Shown piece by piece: positions 15,347-23,515 of a DNA stretch of 64,000 nt. Origin of the DNA: an uncultured Eubacteriales bacterium. Its GTDB lineage: Bacteria > Bacillota > Clostridia > Oscillospirales > CAG-272. A program made the translations under genes and the position numbers. The notes below the pieces were generated by a model. It saw only the letters and a list, made by a program, of their open reading frames with translations, did not search any database and was not told the origin of the DNA. Where the stretch lies: the NCBI GenBank assembly GCA_934401725.1, contig CAKRSS010000001.1, positions 1-64,000 of the forward strand. The letters run 5' to 3'. The number at the start of each line of letters is the position of its first letter. The stretch's first letter is position 1.

Positions 15347-16252
15347 ATGAAAAGATATAGCGTTGAATATAAAATGACGTTGCTGCTGCTTGTGCTTGAG
15401 CTGTGCGCGGCGCTGGTTTTTACTGCGGCGCTGTGCATGGCTCCGGGCGGCGGCGACGCGCCAGTGTCCGCGGACACGACCCCGCCCGAGATCATCGGCG
15501 CGGGTGATATGAAAATTTACGTTGGCGAGTCGCCCGCCTACCGCAAGGGAATAACGCTTGCCGACGACAGCGGTGCCGACGGCGTGACGCTTGAGGTCGA
15601 CAGCTCGGCTGCTGACATCTCAAAGCCGGGGCGCTACCCCATCACCTACACCGCGACCGACCGTGCGGGTAACTCGTCGAGCGTCACCGTTTACCTCACG
15701 GTCGAGACTTACTTCCCGCAGCGTGACGAGCTCAACGCGGCGCTCGACCGCGTCATTTCATCCATCATCACCGCCGATATGAACACCGAGCAGAAGGTTC
15801 GCCGGATATACGACTACGTTCAGAACCACATTGCCTTCGTCAACACGTCCGACAAGACCAGCTGGGAGGCCGCGGCCTACCGCGCGCTGTTCGTCACAAA
15901 CACAGGTGACTGCTTCAGCTTTTTCGCGGCGTCAAAGGCCTTCTTTGAGCGGTTGGGGATAGAGAACCGCGACATTCAGCGCCCTGCCGAGCTGGCCGAA
16001 AAAATGCAGCAGACGCATTATTGGAGCCTTGTCAACATCAGCTACGACCCCGCGTCGCCGCGCTGGTACCACTACGATTCCTGCCGCCTGCGCGCGGAGT
16101 ACAACCACAGCGGCTGTCTTCTGACCGAGCGCCAGACGAATGCCTACAACAAGGTTCGCGAGAACTTTTACGCCTACGACAAGACGGGCTACCCCACTGT
16201 CAGCACGACGATAATCACCCCGACCCCCGAGCTTGAGCCTTACTACGATTGA
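15347..16252 (+). CDS. Exported transglutaminase-like protein with an Ig-like domain
   Basis: 301 residues from the ATG at 15347 (CCGGAG just upstream). An N-terminal membrane helix (residues 10-32) anchors or exports it. Residues about 43-120 form an Ig-like domain beginning DTTPPEI and ending with the strand SSVTVYLTV, as in surface proteins. Residues about 130-280 are a transglutaminase-like (papain-fold) domain with the triad Cys189 (NTGDCFSFF), His224 (QQTHYWSLV) and Asp244 (WYHYDSC). Such proteins act as proteases, amidases or cross-linkers outside the cell. It is first in an operon with a DltA-like ligase, carrier protein and MBOAT, the next start being only 11 bases on, so a surface-polymer role is likely (inference). 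Confidence 0.87.
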   Translation: MKRYSVEYKMTLLLLVLELCAALVFTAALCMAPGGGDAPVSADTTPPEIIGAGDMKIYVGESPAYRKGITLADDSGADGVTLEVDSSAADISKPGRYPITYTATDRAGNSSSVTVYLTVETYFPQRDELNAALDRVISSIITADMNTEQKVRRIYDYVQNHIAFVNTSDKTSWEAAAYRALFVTNTGDCFSFFAASKAFFERLGIENRDIQRPAELAEKMQQTHYWSLVNISYDPASPRWYHYDSCRLRAEYNHSGCLLTERQTNAYNKVRENFYAYDKTGYPTVSTTIITPTPELEPYYD

Positions 16253-16263
16253 GGAGACACTGC

Positions 16264-17766
16264 ATGGTAACAAATATACTCGAATACCTTGAGAAAACCG
16301 TCGCCGAGGTGCCCGACAAGGTCGCCTTCTCGGACGGCACCGACAGCCTGACCTTCGCCGGGCTTTACGCCGCGGCGCGCCGCGGCGGCAGCTATCTGAT
16401 AGAACAAGGTATCGTGCGTGAGCCCGTCATGGTCATTATGGACAAGCACCCGCGCGAGCTCGCGGCCTTCTTCGCCGTCATATACGCGGGCGGGTTTTAT
16501 GTGCCTGTCGACGCCGACATGCCTCCGCTCCGCATGGCCGCCATCGCCGAGACGACAGGGCCGCGTTTTGTCATCTGCGACAGCCGCAACAGGGCGAACG
16601 CCGAGAAAATTCCGGGCACAACCGTGATCACATATGAAGAACTCACTGCCTGCGAGCCTGACGAAATCGCTCTACGTGATGTCAGAGAGCATCAGCTTGA
16701 CACCGACCCGATTTACATCGTCTTTACCTCCGGCTCGACCGGCGTGCCTAAGGGCGTGCTCGCCTGCCACCGCTCGGTCATAGATTACACGGAAAATCTG
16801 TCCGCAGCTCTGGGGTTCGGGCGCGACAACGTCTTCGGAAATCAGACCCCACTCTACTTCGACGCGCCGCTCAAGGAGATAATGCCCACGCTGAAATTCG
16901 GCGCGACGACGTACCTCATTCCGAAGCAGCTGTTCATGTTTCCCGTGCGGCTGGTCGAATATCTCAACGAGCACCGCATAAACGCCGTTTGCTGGGTGGT
17001 GTCGGCGCTGACTATGATCTCGGCGCTCGGAACGCTCGATAAGGTGAAGCCCGAGTACCTCACGACGGTCGCCTTCGGCAGTGAGGTGTTCCCCAAAAAG
17101 CAGTATGGAATCTGGCGCGCGGCGCTGCCCGACGCCACCTTCTATAACCTCTACGGTCCCACCGAGGCGACGGGCATGTCCTGCTTCTGGCGGGCCGACC
17201 GCGAGCTCGGTGAGGACGAGCCCATCCCCGTCGGCCGCCCCTTCCGCAACACGCGCATATACCTCATCGGCGAGGACGGCGCGCCCGTGCGACGCGGCGA
17301 GGTCGGCGAGATATACATCGGCGGAAGTTGCGTGACCATGGGGTACTACGCCAACCCCGAGAAGACGGAGCAGGCGTTTGTCGTCAACCCGACGGTGTCG
17401 GCGTGGCGCGATATTGTGTATAGGACGGGCGACATGGGGCGGTATAATGAGTATGGCGAGCTTGTGTTCGTTTCGCGGCGTGACTATCAGATAAAGCACA
17501 TGGGACACCGCATAGAGCTCGGCGAAATTGAGGCCGCGGCCGACCGGCTCGACGGCGTCGCGCGCAGCTGCGCGCTTTACGACAGCGAGCGCCGGCGCAT
17601 ACGTTTGTTTTACATGGGGACGGCTGAGGAGACTCAGCTGTCGTCCTACCTGCGCGACTATCTGCCGCGCTACATGCTTCCGAACGAGATAAAACGGCTC
17701 CCGCGCCTGCCGCTCACATCGAACGGCAAGCTCGATCGACGCGCGCTCGAGTCAGAGAATAAATAA
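16264..17766 (+). CDS. dltA: DltA-like amino acid:carrier protein ligase (adenylation enzyme)
   Basis: 500 residues from the ATG at 16264 (GAGGAG upstream). An AMP-binding enzyme: A3 core YIVFTSGSTGVPKGV near residue 150, A5 NLYGPTEATG near 300, A7 YRTGDMGRY near 382, and A10 LTSNGKLDRRAL near 490 with the catalytic Lys. It activates an amino acid, in the DltA family D-alanine, and loads it on the phosphopantetheine of the adjacent carrier protein. It stands alone, not as a multi-domain NRPS. The neighbours (carrier, MBOAT) fit the Dlt pathway for D-alanylation of teichoic acids, but DltD is missing, so the symbol is by similarity. Confidence 0.85.
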   Translation: MVTNILEYLEKTVAEVPDKVAFSDGTDSLTFAGLYAAARRGGSYLIEQGIVREPVMVIMDKHPRELAAFFAVIYAGGFYVPVDADMPPLRMAAIAETTGPRFVICDSRNRANAEKIPGTTVITYEELTACEPDEIALRDVREHQLDTDPIYIVFTSGSTGVPKGVLACHRSVIDYTENLSAALGFGRDNVFGNQTPLYFDAPLKEIMPTLKFGATTYLIPKQLFMFPVRLVEYLNEHRINAVCWVVSALTMISALGTLDKVKPEYLTTVAFGSEVFPKKQYGIWRAALPDATFYNLYGPTEATGMSCFWRADRELGEDEPIPVGRPFRNTRIYLIGEDGAPVRRGEVGEIYIGGSCVTMGYYANPEKTEQAFVVNPTVSAWRDIVYRTGDMGRYNEYGELVFVSRRDYQIKHMGHRIELGEIEAAADRLDGVARSCALYDSERRRIRLFYMGTAEETQLSSYLRDYLPRYMLPNEIKRLPRLPLTSNGKLDRRALESENK

Positions 17767-17781
17767 GAAAGGCCAACCAAA

Positions 17782-18009
17782 ATGGAAAGACTGATAGAAA
17801 TACTGAACAGCTTGCACGACGATGTCGATTTCGAGACCGAGACCGGCCTTGTCGACAACGGCGTGCTCGACTCGCTCGACATCGTCACGCTCATAACCGA
17901 GATAAACGACGAGTTTGACGTGTCGATACCCGCCGAGGAGATAATCCCCGAAAACTTCAATTCCGCCAAGGCGATAATGGCGCTCATAAACCGGCTCGAC
18001 GAGGAATAA
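17782..18009 (+). CDS. dltC: Acyl/D-alanyl carrier protein (DltC-like)
   Basis: 75 residues, acidic, four-helix carrier protein. The phosphopantetheine site is Ser31 in GVLDSLDIVTLI. It accepts the activated amino acid from the ligase just upstream (15 bases between genes) and presents it to the membrane O-acyltransferase just downstream (3 bases). It could instead carry another acyl group; context favours DltC. Confidence 0.85.
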   Translation: MERLIEILNSLHDDVDFETETGLVDNGVLDSLDIVTLITEINDEFDVSIPAEEIIPENFNSAKAIMALINRLDEE

Positions 18010-18012
18010 GCC

Positions 18013-19602
18013 GTGCTGTTTACCTCGGTTGAATTTCTGATGTTTGCGGCGGCGCTGCTGGTGCTTTACTACGTCGTGCCGCGCAAATGTCAGTGGCCCC
18101 TGTTGCTCGCGGCAAGCTACATATTTTATGGCCTTGCCGACGTGAAGTATCTCATCTACATCGCCGTCGTGACGCTGACGTCCTACCTCACGGCGCTGCG
18201 GATGGGCGAGATGAGCCGCAATGAGAACGCGTACGTCGAGTCCACGCGGGGGAGCATGTCGAAGGAGGAGCGCAAGGCCTATCGCGCGGCAGAGAAGAAA
18301 AAACGCCGTCGCGTTCTCATTCTGGGACTTGTCGCCGGGTTCGGCATACTGGCGGTGATAAAGTACACCGCCTTCGCGGTCGTCAACATCAACTCGGTGC
18401 TGCACCTCTTCGGCTCGTCCGGGCTGACAGTGCCGCGCCTGCTGCTGCCGATGGGAATATCCTTCTACACCTTTCAGGCGATGGGATACCTCATCGACGT
18501 CTACCGCGGAAAGACTGAGGCCGAGCGCAACCCCGCGAAATACGCGCTGTTTGTCGCCTACTTTCCGCAGCTGATACAGGGCCCTATTTCCCGCTTCGGC
18601 GACCTCGCAGGCCAGCTGACCGCACCTCACGCACCGGATGCCGAGGGCATCTGCCGCGGCCTTATCCGGGTGCTGTGGGGCTACTTCAAAAAGCTGGTCG
18701 TGGCTGACCGTATGCTCGTCGCCGTCAAGGCGCTGACGGACAAGCCCGAGGAGTACCGCGGCGTCTACGCGTTGCTGCTGATATTATTTTACTCGGTCGA
18801 GATATACGCCGACTTCACCGGCGGCATCGACATCACCATCGGCCTCTCCGAGGCGCTCGGCATACGGCTCGCGGAGAACTTCAGACATCCCTTTTTCTCA
18901 AAGTCCACAAAGGAATACTGGCGGCGCTGGCATATCACCATGGGAACGTGGTTTTCGGATTATATTTTCTATCCGCTCTCGGTTTCGGCTCCCATGCAGA
19001 AGCTGTCCAAATGGGGACGCGCGCACCTCGGCACGGGGCTCGGAAAGCGCCTGCCCGTCTACCTCGCGACGCTTGTCACCTGGTTTCTGACGGGCCTGTG
19101 GCACGGCGCGGGCTGGAATTTCATAGTCTGGGGACTGCTCAACGCCGTTATAATTCTCGTCTCGCAGGAGCTGTCACCACTTTATGAGCGGTTTCACGCG
19201 GCCGCGCCGCGGCTGTGCGCGTCGGGCGGGTACGGCGTCTTTATGATGGCGCGAACCTTCCTGCTCATGGGAACCGTCCGCGTGCTCGACTGCTATCGCG
19301 ACGTTCCGTTGACCTTCCGCATGGTGGGCAGCATATTCACAACGCCCAACTGGTCGGCGCTGTTCGACGGCTCGGTCGCCTCTCTCGGACTCGGCGCGGC
19401 GGACTACATTCTCGTGGCGCTGTGCTGCGTTTTGATGGTTGCCGTCAGCGCGTACGGCGAGAAAAAGGATTTACGACGCGAGCTCGCAGCGCACCCGGCC
19501 GCGTTTTGCGCCGTCGCGGCGACGTTGGTGTTTGTTATCGTGATATTCGGCGCCTGGGGCGTCGGATATGACGCAAACCAGTTTATTTACAACCAATTCT
19601 GA
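18013..19602 (+). CDS. dltB: MBOAT-family membrane O-acyltransferase (DltB-like)
   Basis: 529 residues from a GTG at 18013 that follows the carrier gene after three bases. About eleven membrane segments. Conserved MBOAT elements: PMGISFYTFQAMGYLIDVYRG, YWRRWHITMGTWFSDYIFYPL, and the catalytic His in TGLWHGAGWNFIVWG near residue 360. The protein moves an acyl or aminoacyl group from the carrier protein across the membrane onto a surface polymer. It is longer than typical DltB (about 400 residues), with an Arg/Lys-rich cytoplasmic insert near residues 75-100 and extra C-terminal helices, and closer in size to alginate O-acetyltransferase-type MBOATs. The final acceptor is unknown. Confidence 0.88.
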   Translation: MLFTSVEFLMFAAALLVLYYVVPRKCQWPLLLAASYIFYGLADVKYLIYIAVVTLTSYLTALRMGEMSRNENAYVESTRGSMSKEERKAYRAAEKKKRRRVLILGLVAGFGILAVIKYTAFAVVNINSVLHLFGSSGLTVPRLLLPMGISFYTFQAMGYLIDVYRGKTEAERNPAKYALFVAYFPQLIQGPISRFGDLAGQLTAPHAPDAEGICRGLIRVLWGYFKKLVVADRMLVAVKALTDKPEEYRGVYALLLILFYSVEIYADFTGGIDITIGLSEALGIRLAENFRHPFFSKSTKEYWRRWHITMGTWFSDYIFYPLSVSAPMQKLSKWGRAHLGTGLGKRLPVYLATLVTWFLTGLWHGAGWNFIVWGLLNAVIILVSQELSPLYERFHAAAPRLCASGGYGVFMMARTFLLMGTVRVLDCYRDVPLTFRMVGSIFTTPNWSALFDGSVASLGLGAADYILVALCCVLMVAVSAYGEKKDLRRELAAHPAAFCAVAATLVFVIVIFGAWGVGYDANQFIYNQF

Positions 19603-19622
19603 CCTGAAAGGACATCACAAAT

Positions 19623-20240
19623 ATGAAAATTGTACTTGCTACGCGCAACAAAGGCAAGATTCGTGAGTTCGGGGACCTGCTCTCAAGGTATCTCAAAAAG
19701 ATAGACGTGCTCTCGCTTGACGACATCGGTTTCGATGGTGAGATAGAGGAGAACGGCTCGAGCTTCGAGGAAAACGCCATGATAAAGGCGCGCGCGGCCT
19801 CCGATTTTTCGGGGCTTATCGCCGTCGCCGACGACTCAGGGCTGGTGGTCGAGGCGCTGAACGGCGCGCCGGGTATACATTCGGCGCGATATTCCGGCGT
19901 CGAGGGGCCCGACCGCGACCGCGCCAACAACGAAAAGCTGCTGCGCGAGCTCGAGGGCGTCAGCGTGCGCGACGCGGCGTTTGTCTGCTGCATCGCCTGC
20001 GCGTTTCCTGACAGTATGCCTGCGCGCGATTTTACCGTCTACGGCGCGACGCCGGGCGAGATACTGTGCGCGCCGCGCGGCGAGAACGGGTTCGGCTACG
20101 ACCCGCTCTTCTGGTACGACGACCTCGGCAAGACCTTCGCCGAGATGACGCCCGAGGAGAAAAACAGCTTAAGCCACAGAGCCCGCGCGACTGTCAAGCT
20201 CGCGGAGCGCTTTGCAAACATGATAATAGTCGGAGAGTGA
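19623..20240 (+). CDS. rdgB: XTP/dITP diphosphatase (HAM1/RdgB family)
   Basis: 205 residues from the ATG at 19623 (GAAAGGA upstream). It hydrolyses non-canonical purine nucleoside triphosphates to monophosphates and so keeps inosine and xanthosine out of DNA. The N-terminal ATRNKGKIREF phosphate-binding segment, VADDSGLVVEALNGAPGIHSARYSG and the C-terminal SHRARATVKL are the family hallmarks. It is about 20 bases after the MBOAT gene and three bases before yhbY, so probably part of one long transcript. Confidence 0.95.
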   Translation: MKIVLATRNKGKIREFGDLLSRYLKKIDVLSLDDIGFDGEIEENGSSFEENAMIKARAASDFSGLIAVADDSGLVVEALNGAPGIHSARYSGVEGPDRDRANNEKLLRELEGVSVRDAAFVCCIACAFPDSMPARDFTVYGATPGEILCAPRGENGFGYDPLFWYDDLGKTFAEMTPEEKNSLSHRARATVKLAERFANMIIVGE

Positions 20241-20243
20241 AAA

Positions 20244-20540
20244 ATGACATCCAAAATGACATCAAAACAGAGAGCTTACCTCCGCGGGCTTGCCTCGCGC
20301 GAGGACACCATTATGCAGATAGGCAAGGGCGGCATCAGCGAGGCGCTGATTTCCACCGTGTCCGACGCGCTCGAGGCGCGCGAGCTGATAAAGCTGCGGG
20401 TTCTTGAGAACAGCGACGAGTCGCCGCGCAGCGCGGCCGAGGCGCTTGCCGCGGCCACGGGAGCCGAGGTGGTGACGGTCATCGGCACCAAGTTCGTGCT
20501 CTACCGCCGCTCCGAAAATCACCCGCGCATCGAGCTATGA
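20244..20540 (+). CDS. yhbY: YhbY/CRM-domain RNA-binding protein
   Basis: 98 residues. The start at 20244 has GGAGAG at 20231; an internal ATG at 20259 is possible. The CRM (KH-like) fold is clear: LRGLASREDTIMQIGKGGIS with the IGKGG loop, ALEARELIKLRVL, and the end VVTVIGTKFVLYRR. In bacteria it binds pre-50S ribosomes. Overlaps nadD by four bases, the standard Firmicutes order yhbY-nadD-yqeK. Confidence 0.95.
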   Translation: MTSKMTSKQRAYLRGLASREDTIMQIGKGGISEALISTVSDALEARELIKLRVLENSDESPRSAAEALAAATGAEVVTVIGTKFVLYRRSENHPRIEL

Positions 20541-21148
20541 TCGACGGAATTGAGCGCGTCGGCGTCTACGGCGGCACGTTCGCGCCGGTGCACAACGGTC
20601 ACGTCGCGGCGGCGCGCGCGTTTTACGAGCAGATGAAGCTGGACAGAGTGCTCATCATCCCTGACCGCATCCCGCCGCACAAGTCGATAGACCGCGGCGA
20701 CGACCCCGAAAAGCGGCTCGAGATGTGCCGGTTGGCGTTCGATTTTGAGGGGGCGTGCGTGTCCGACATCGAGCTGCGCCGCGAGGGCGTCAGCTACACT
20801 GTCGACACGCTGCGCGAGCTGAGCAGACCCGGTCGCAAGCTGTTTCTCCTCTGCGGAACCGACATGATGCTGACCTTCGACGAGTGGCACGAGTTCCGCG
20901 AGATATTCAGACTTTGCTGCCCTGTGTATATCAGACGCGAAAACGACACATCACTAAATCAAAAGATTATAGCTAAAAACTCGGAGTATTTTCGGAAATA
21001 CAACGTCGCGTTCCGCAGAATTCTCTCGGATCCCATCGTGATGAACTCGTCGGAAATCCGTGCGGCGGTGCACGAGGGAAGAAGCATTCACGGCATGGTG
21101 CCGGATGCGGTCGAGAAGTACATCAAAGAAAACGGGCTTTATGTGTAA
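20537..21148 (+). CDS. nadD: Nicotinate-nucleotide adenylyltransferase
   Basis: 203 residues. Makes deamido-NAD from nicotinate mononucleotide and ATP. The nucleotidyltransferase motif GGTFAPVHNGH is at residues 12-22 and the second motif, SSEIR, near residue 173. Start overlaps the yhbY stop; its end overlaps yqeK by eight bases. Confidence 0.96.
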   Translation: MIDGIERVGVYGGTFAPVHNGHVAAARAFYEQMKLDRVLIIPDRIPPHKSIDRGDDPEKRLEMCRLAFDFEGACVSDIELRREGVSYTVDTLRELSRPGRKLFLLCGTDMMLTFDEWHEFREIFRLCCPVYIRRENDTSLNQKIIAKNSEYFRKYNVAFRRILSDPIVMNSSEIRAAVHEGRSIHGMVPDAVEKYIKENGLYV

Positions 21149-21824
21149 ATACGGTATTACTGACGCGCGGCTTGACCGCCTGCGCGGGGACGTCGAAGGA
21201 CGGCTGTCAGCGGCGCGGTTCGGGCACACGCTCGGCGTCGAGCGCGCGGCTGTCTGGGCGGGCGAGAGGCTGTGTCCAGACGACGTGCCGATGCTACGCG
21301 CCGCAGCGCTGCTCCACGACGTTACGAAAGAATATTCTTTTGAAAAACAGTTGAAAATCTGCGGCGATTTTGGTATAATATTAAGAGAGGACGAGAAAAA
21401 TTCCCCCCAGATACTGCACGCGATAACAGCGGCGGCGATTATCCCCTCGGAGTACCCGGAGTTTGACATTCCGGAGCTCGTCGGAGCCGTCCGCTGGCAC
21501 ACGACCGGCCGCGCCGGAATGACGCTGCCGGAGAAAATAATTTTTCTCGCCGACTACATCGAGGACGGCAGAAAATACGATTCCTGCCGCGCTTTGCGCG
21601 AGTCGTTTATGCGCGAGCTGTCGGAGGTCTGCGAGGCAGATGCTTCGGTTGCGGCTGCACCTGAGAATACCGCCTCACCCACCGCACGCCGTCTTGCCTG
21701 TCTTGACCGCGCCGTGCTCGCCGAGTTGCGCGGAACGCTTCGCTCGCTTGCTGAGCGCAGCCTTCCCGTAAACGCGGACACGCTGAGAGCCGAGGCGTTT
21801 GTCTCGGCAGAACTCGGAGAGTGA
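21141..21824 (+). CDS. yqeK: YqeK-type HD-domain hydrolase
   Basis: 227 residues from the ATG at 21141 inside the nadD end, which matches the protein family start better than an upstream open frame. HD phosphohydrolase: His near FGHTLGVERAA, LLHDVTKE (the HD pair), HAITAA, and DYIEDGR. The family hydrolyses diadenosine tetraphosphate symmetrically. The C-terminal about 65 residues are a Ser/Ala/Arg-rich addition not typical of the core. After it come 138 bases without a clear promoter or terminator before the LCP gene. Confidence 0.9.
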   Translation: MCKYGITDARLDRLRGDVEGRLSAARFGHTLGVERAAVWAGERLCPDDVPMLRAAALLHDVTKEYSFEKQLKICGDFGIILREDEKNSPQILHAITAAAIIPSEYPEFDIPELVGAVRWHTTGRAGMTLPEKIIFLADYIEDGRKYDSCRALRESFMRELSEVCEADASVAAAPENTASPTARRLACLDRAVLAELRGTLRSLAERSLPVNADTLRAEAFVSAELGE

Positions 21825-21962
21825 CGCCGCAATACAAATTGCGACAGCGCATCACATATTCATAAAAATCAGTCAACTGCGCCTTTTGGTTTCGCTTTTG
21901 AGACACCACGATGGCTTCGGATTACATATCTGCGGCATTGCCGCGACAGAGAGGTGTTTATT

Positions 21963-23051
21963 GTGATCCGAAAAGAATCCGACCGGCTGACGGTCCTCCC
22001 GCTGATATTTGCGGTGCTCGTTATTGTATTCGCGTTTTTTGCAACCTACGCTATGGCGCTCTATTTTGCCAAGGACGACGGTCCCACCGTCGAGGTCGGC
22101 AACGGCGACGCGGCGTCGGGAACGGCGCTGCTGACCGCGGGCAAGTCCGATGCGGACGGCAGGTATGTCTTTCTCGCCGCCGGAGAGGATGCCATATCGG
22201 GGCTGACCGACGTCATACTGCTGGTGTCCATGGACACCGGGGCGGGGACGGTCAGCATAGTCCAGCTGCCGCGCGACACCTACCTGCGCTACACCGAGCG
22301 CACCTACAAAAAGCTCAACGGCGCGTCTCACGCGCTCGGCGGCCTGCGCGGGCTTGCCGAGGTGCTGGAGTCGTCGCTCGGCGTGCATGTGGATTACACG
22401 ATTGAATTCACGCTCGAGACCTTCTCGCAACTGGTCGACCTCATCGGCGGCGTGCCCATCACCATACCCTGCGACATGGACTACGACGATCCCTCGCAGG
22501 AGCTGTATATTCACCTGTCGGCGGGCGAGCATGTGCTCGGCGGGGCGGAGGCGGTGCAGTTTGTTCGCTTCCGGTCGGGGTATGTGCAGGGCGACATCGG
22601 CAGAGTCAACGCGCAGAAGCTGTTTATCGCGGCATTGGCACGCCAGGTGACGCAGGGCGTCAGCCCGCTGCGGCTCCCGGCCATCATCGGCGCTGTGATA
22701 GGGCAGGTCAGGACGGACATGGGCTTTTCCGAATGTCTGAGCTTTGCCCGCGCTGCAATGAAGCTCGACACCGCCGACATTGTTATGCTCACGCTCCCCG
22801 GCCGCGACGCGAGAACGGGCGGCGACAGCGGCGCATGGTATTATATTATGAACAGGGAAGCGACGCGCGAGGTCATGGTGCGCCACTTCGGACTGCCGGA
22901 GGACGCCGAACTCGACCCCGGACGGCTGTTCACAAACGATGAATACCCCCATTTCGATAAGATATACGACGCCGGTGACATCACTCCGCGTGAGTACCGG
23001 GCTGACGATATAAACCAAAACGGTATAGGCATCGACCTTACCGGAGGATAA
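21963..23051 (+). CDS. LytR-CpsA-Psr (LCP) family wall polymer ligase
   Basis: 362 residues from a GTG at 21963, with GAGAGG at 21949-21954. A short basic N-terminus and one membrane helix (about residues 8-32) are followed by the extracellular LCP domain: TDVILLVSMDTG, VQLPRDTYLRY with the pyrophosphate-binding Arg, KLNGASHALGG, LIGGVPITIPCDM, and the Arg-rich FVRFRSGYVQGDIGRVNAQKLFI. LCP enzymes move undecaprenyl-linked glycopolymers onto peptidoglycan. It sits between yqeK and rsfS, where B. subtilis has no such gene. Confidence 0.93.
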   Translation: MIRKESDRLTVLPLIFAVLVIVFAFFATYAMALYFAKDDGPTVEVGNGDAASGTALLTAGKSDADGRYVFLAAGEDAISGLTDVILLVSMDTGAGTVSIVQLPRDTYLRYTERTYKKLNGASHALGGLRGLAEVLESSLGVHVDYTIEFTLETFSQLVDLIGGVPITIPCDMDYDDPSQELYIHLSAGEHVLGGAEAVQFVRFRSGYVQGDIGRVNAQKLFIAALARQVTQGVSPLRLPAIIGAVIGQVRTDMGFSECLSFARAAMKLDTADIVMLTLPGRDARTGGDSGAWYYIMNREATREVMVRHFGLPEDAELDPGRLFTNDEYPHFDKIYDAGDITPREYRADDINQNGIGIDLTGG

Positions 23052-23068
23052 AGAAAGGAAGTAAAAAA

Positions 23069-23515
23069 ATGCAAGAGATAATGTCCGATGAAGAATATAA
23101 AAAGCTGCCTTCGCTCAAGGACGCTGACCCGCTGACGCTGGCCGAGGCCGTACACGACATACTGTACGACAAGCGCGGCCGCAACATCAAGATACTGAAG
23201 GTCGAGAGCCAGACCGTCATCACCGACTACCTTGTGCTGTGCACCGGTACCTCGGGAACGCAGGTTCGCGGACTCGCAGACGAGGTCGAATACAAGACCT
23301 CGCTGCGCCACCTGCACCCGACGGGCGTCGAGGGACGCGGCAACAGCTCGTGGATTGCGCTGGATTACGGCACGGTCATGGTTCACATATTCAATCGCGA
23401 CGCAAGAGATTTCTACAATCTCGATAAGCTCTACGGCACCACCACGGAGATTTCCTCCGACGAGGGCGTCGAGACAAACGAAAATACACAGGAAACGCAG
23501 GAAACCGACTCATGA
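23069..23515 (+). CDS. rsfS: Ribosomal silencing factor RsfS
   Basis: 148 residues; the ATG at 23069 has AAAGGAAG upstream. Iojap family, which binds uL14 and blocks subunit joining when nutrients are short. Conserved DYLVLCTGTSGTQVRGLADEV, GVEGRGNSSWIALDYGTVMVHIF and REFY-like DARDFYNLDKLYG. A Glu/Thr-rich tail of about 25 residues follows the core. Overlaps leuS by four bases. Confidence 0.95.
   Translation: MQEIMSDEEYKKLPSLKDADPLTLAEAVHDILYDKRGRNIKILKVESQTVITDYLVLCTGTSGTQVRGLADEVEYKTSLRHLHPTGVEGRGNSSWIALDYGTVMVHIFNRDARDFYNLDKLYGTTTEISSDEGVETNENTQETQETDS

Noticed and set aside
21911..22405. 164-codon frame overlapping the LCP gene
   Set aside because: Out-of-frame shadow of the LCP gene, Arg/His-rich with no RBS-supported family match.
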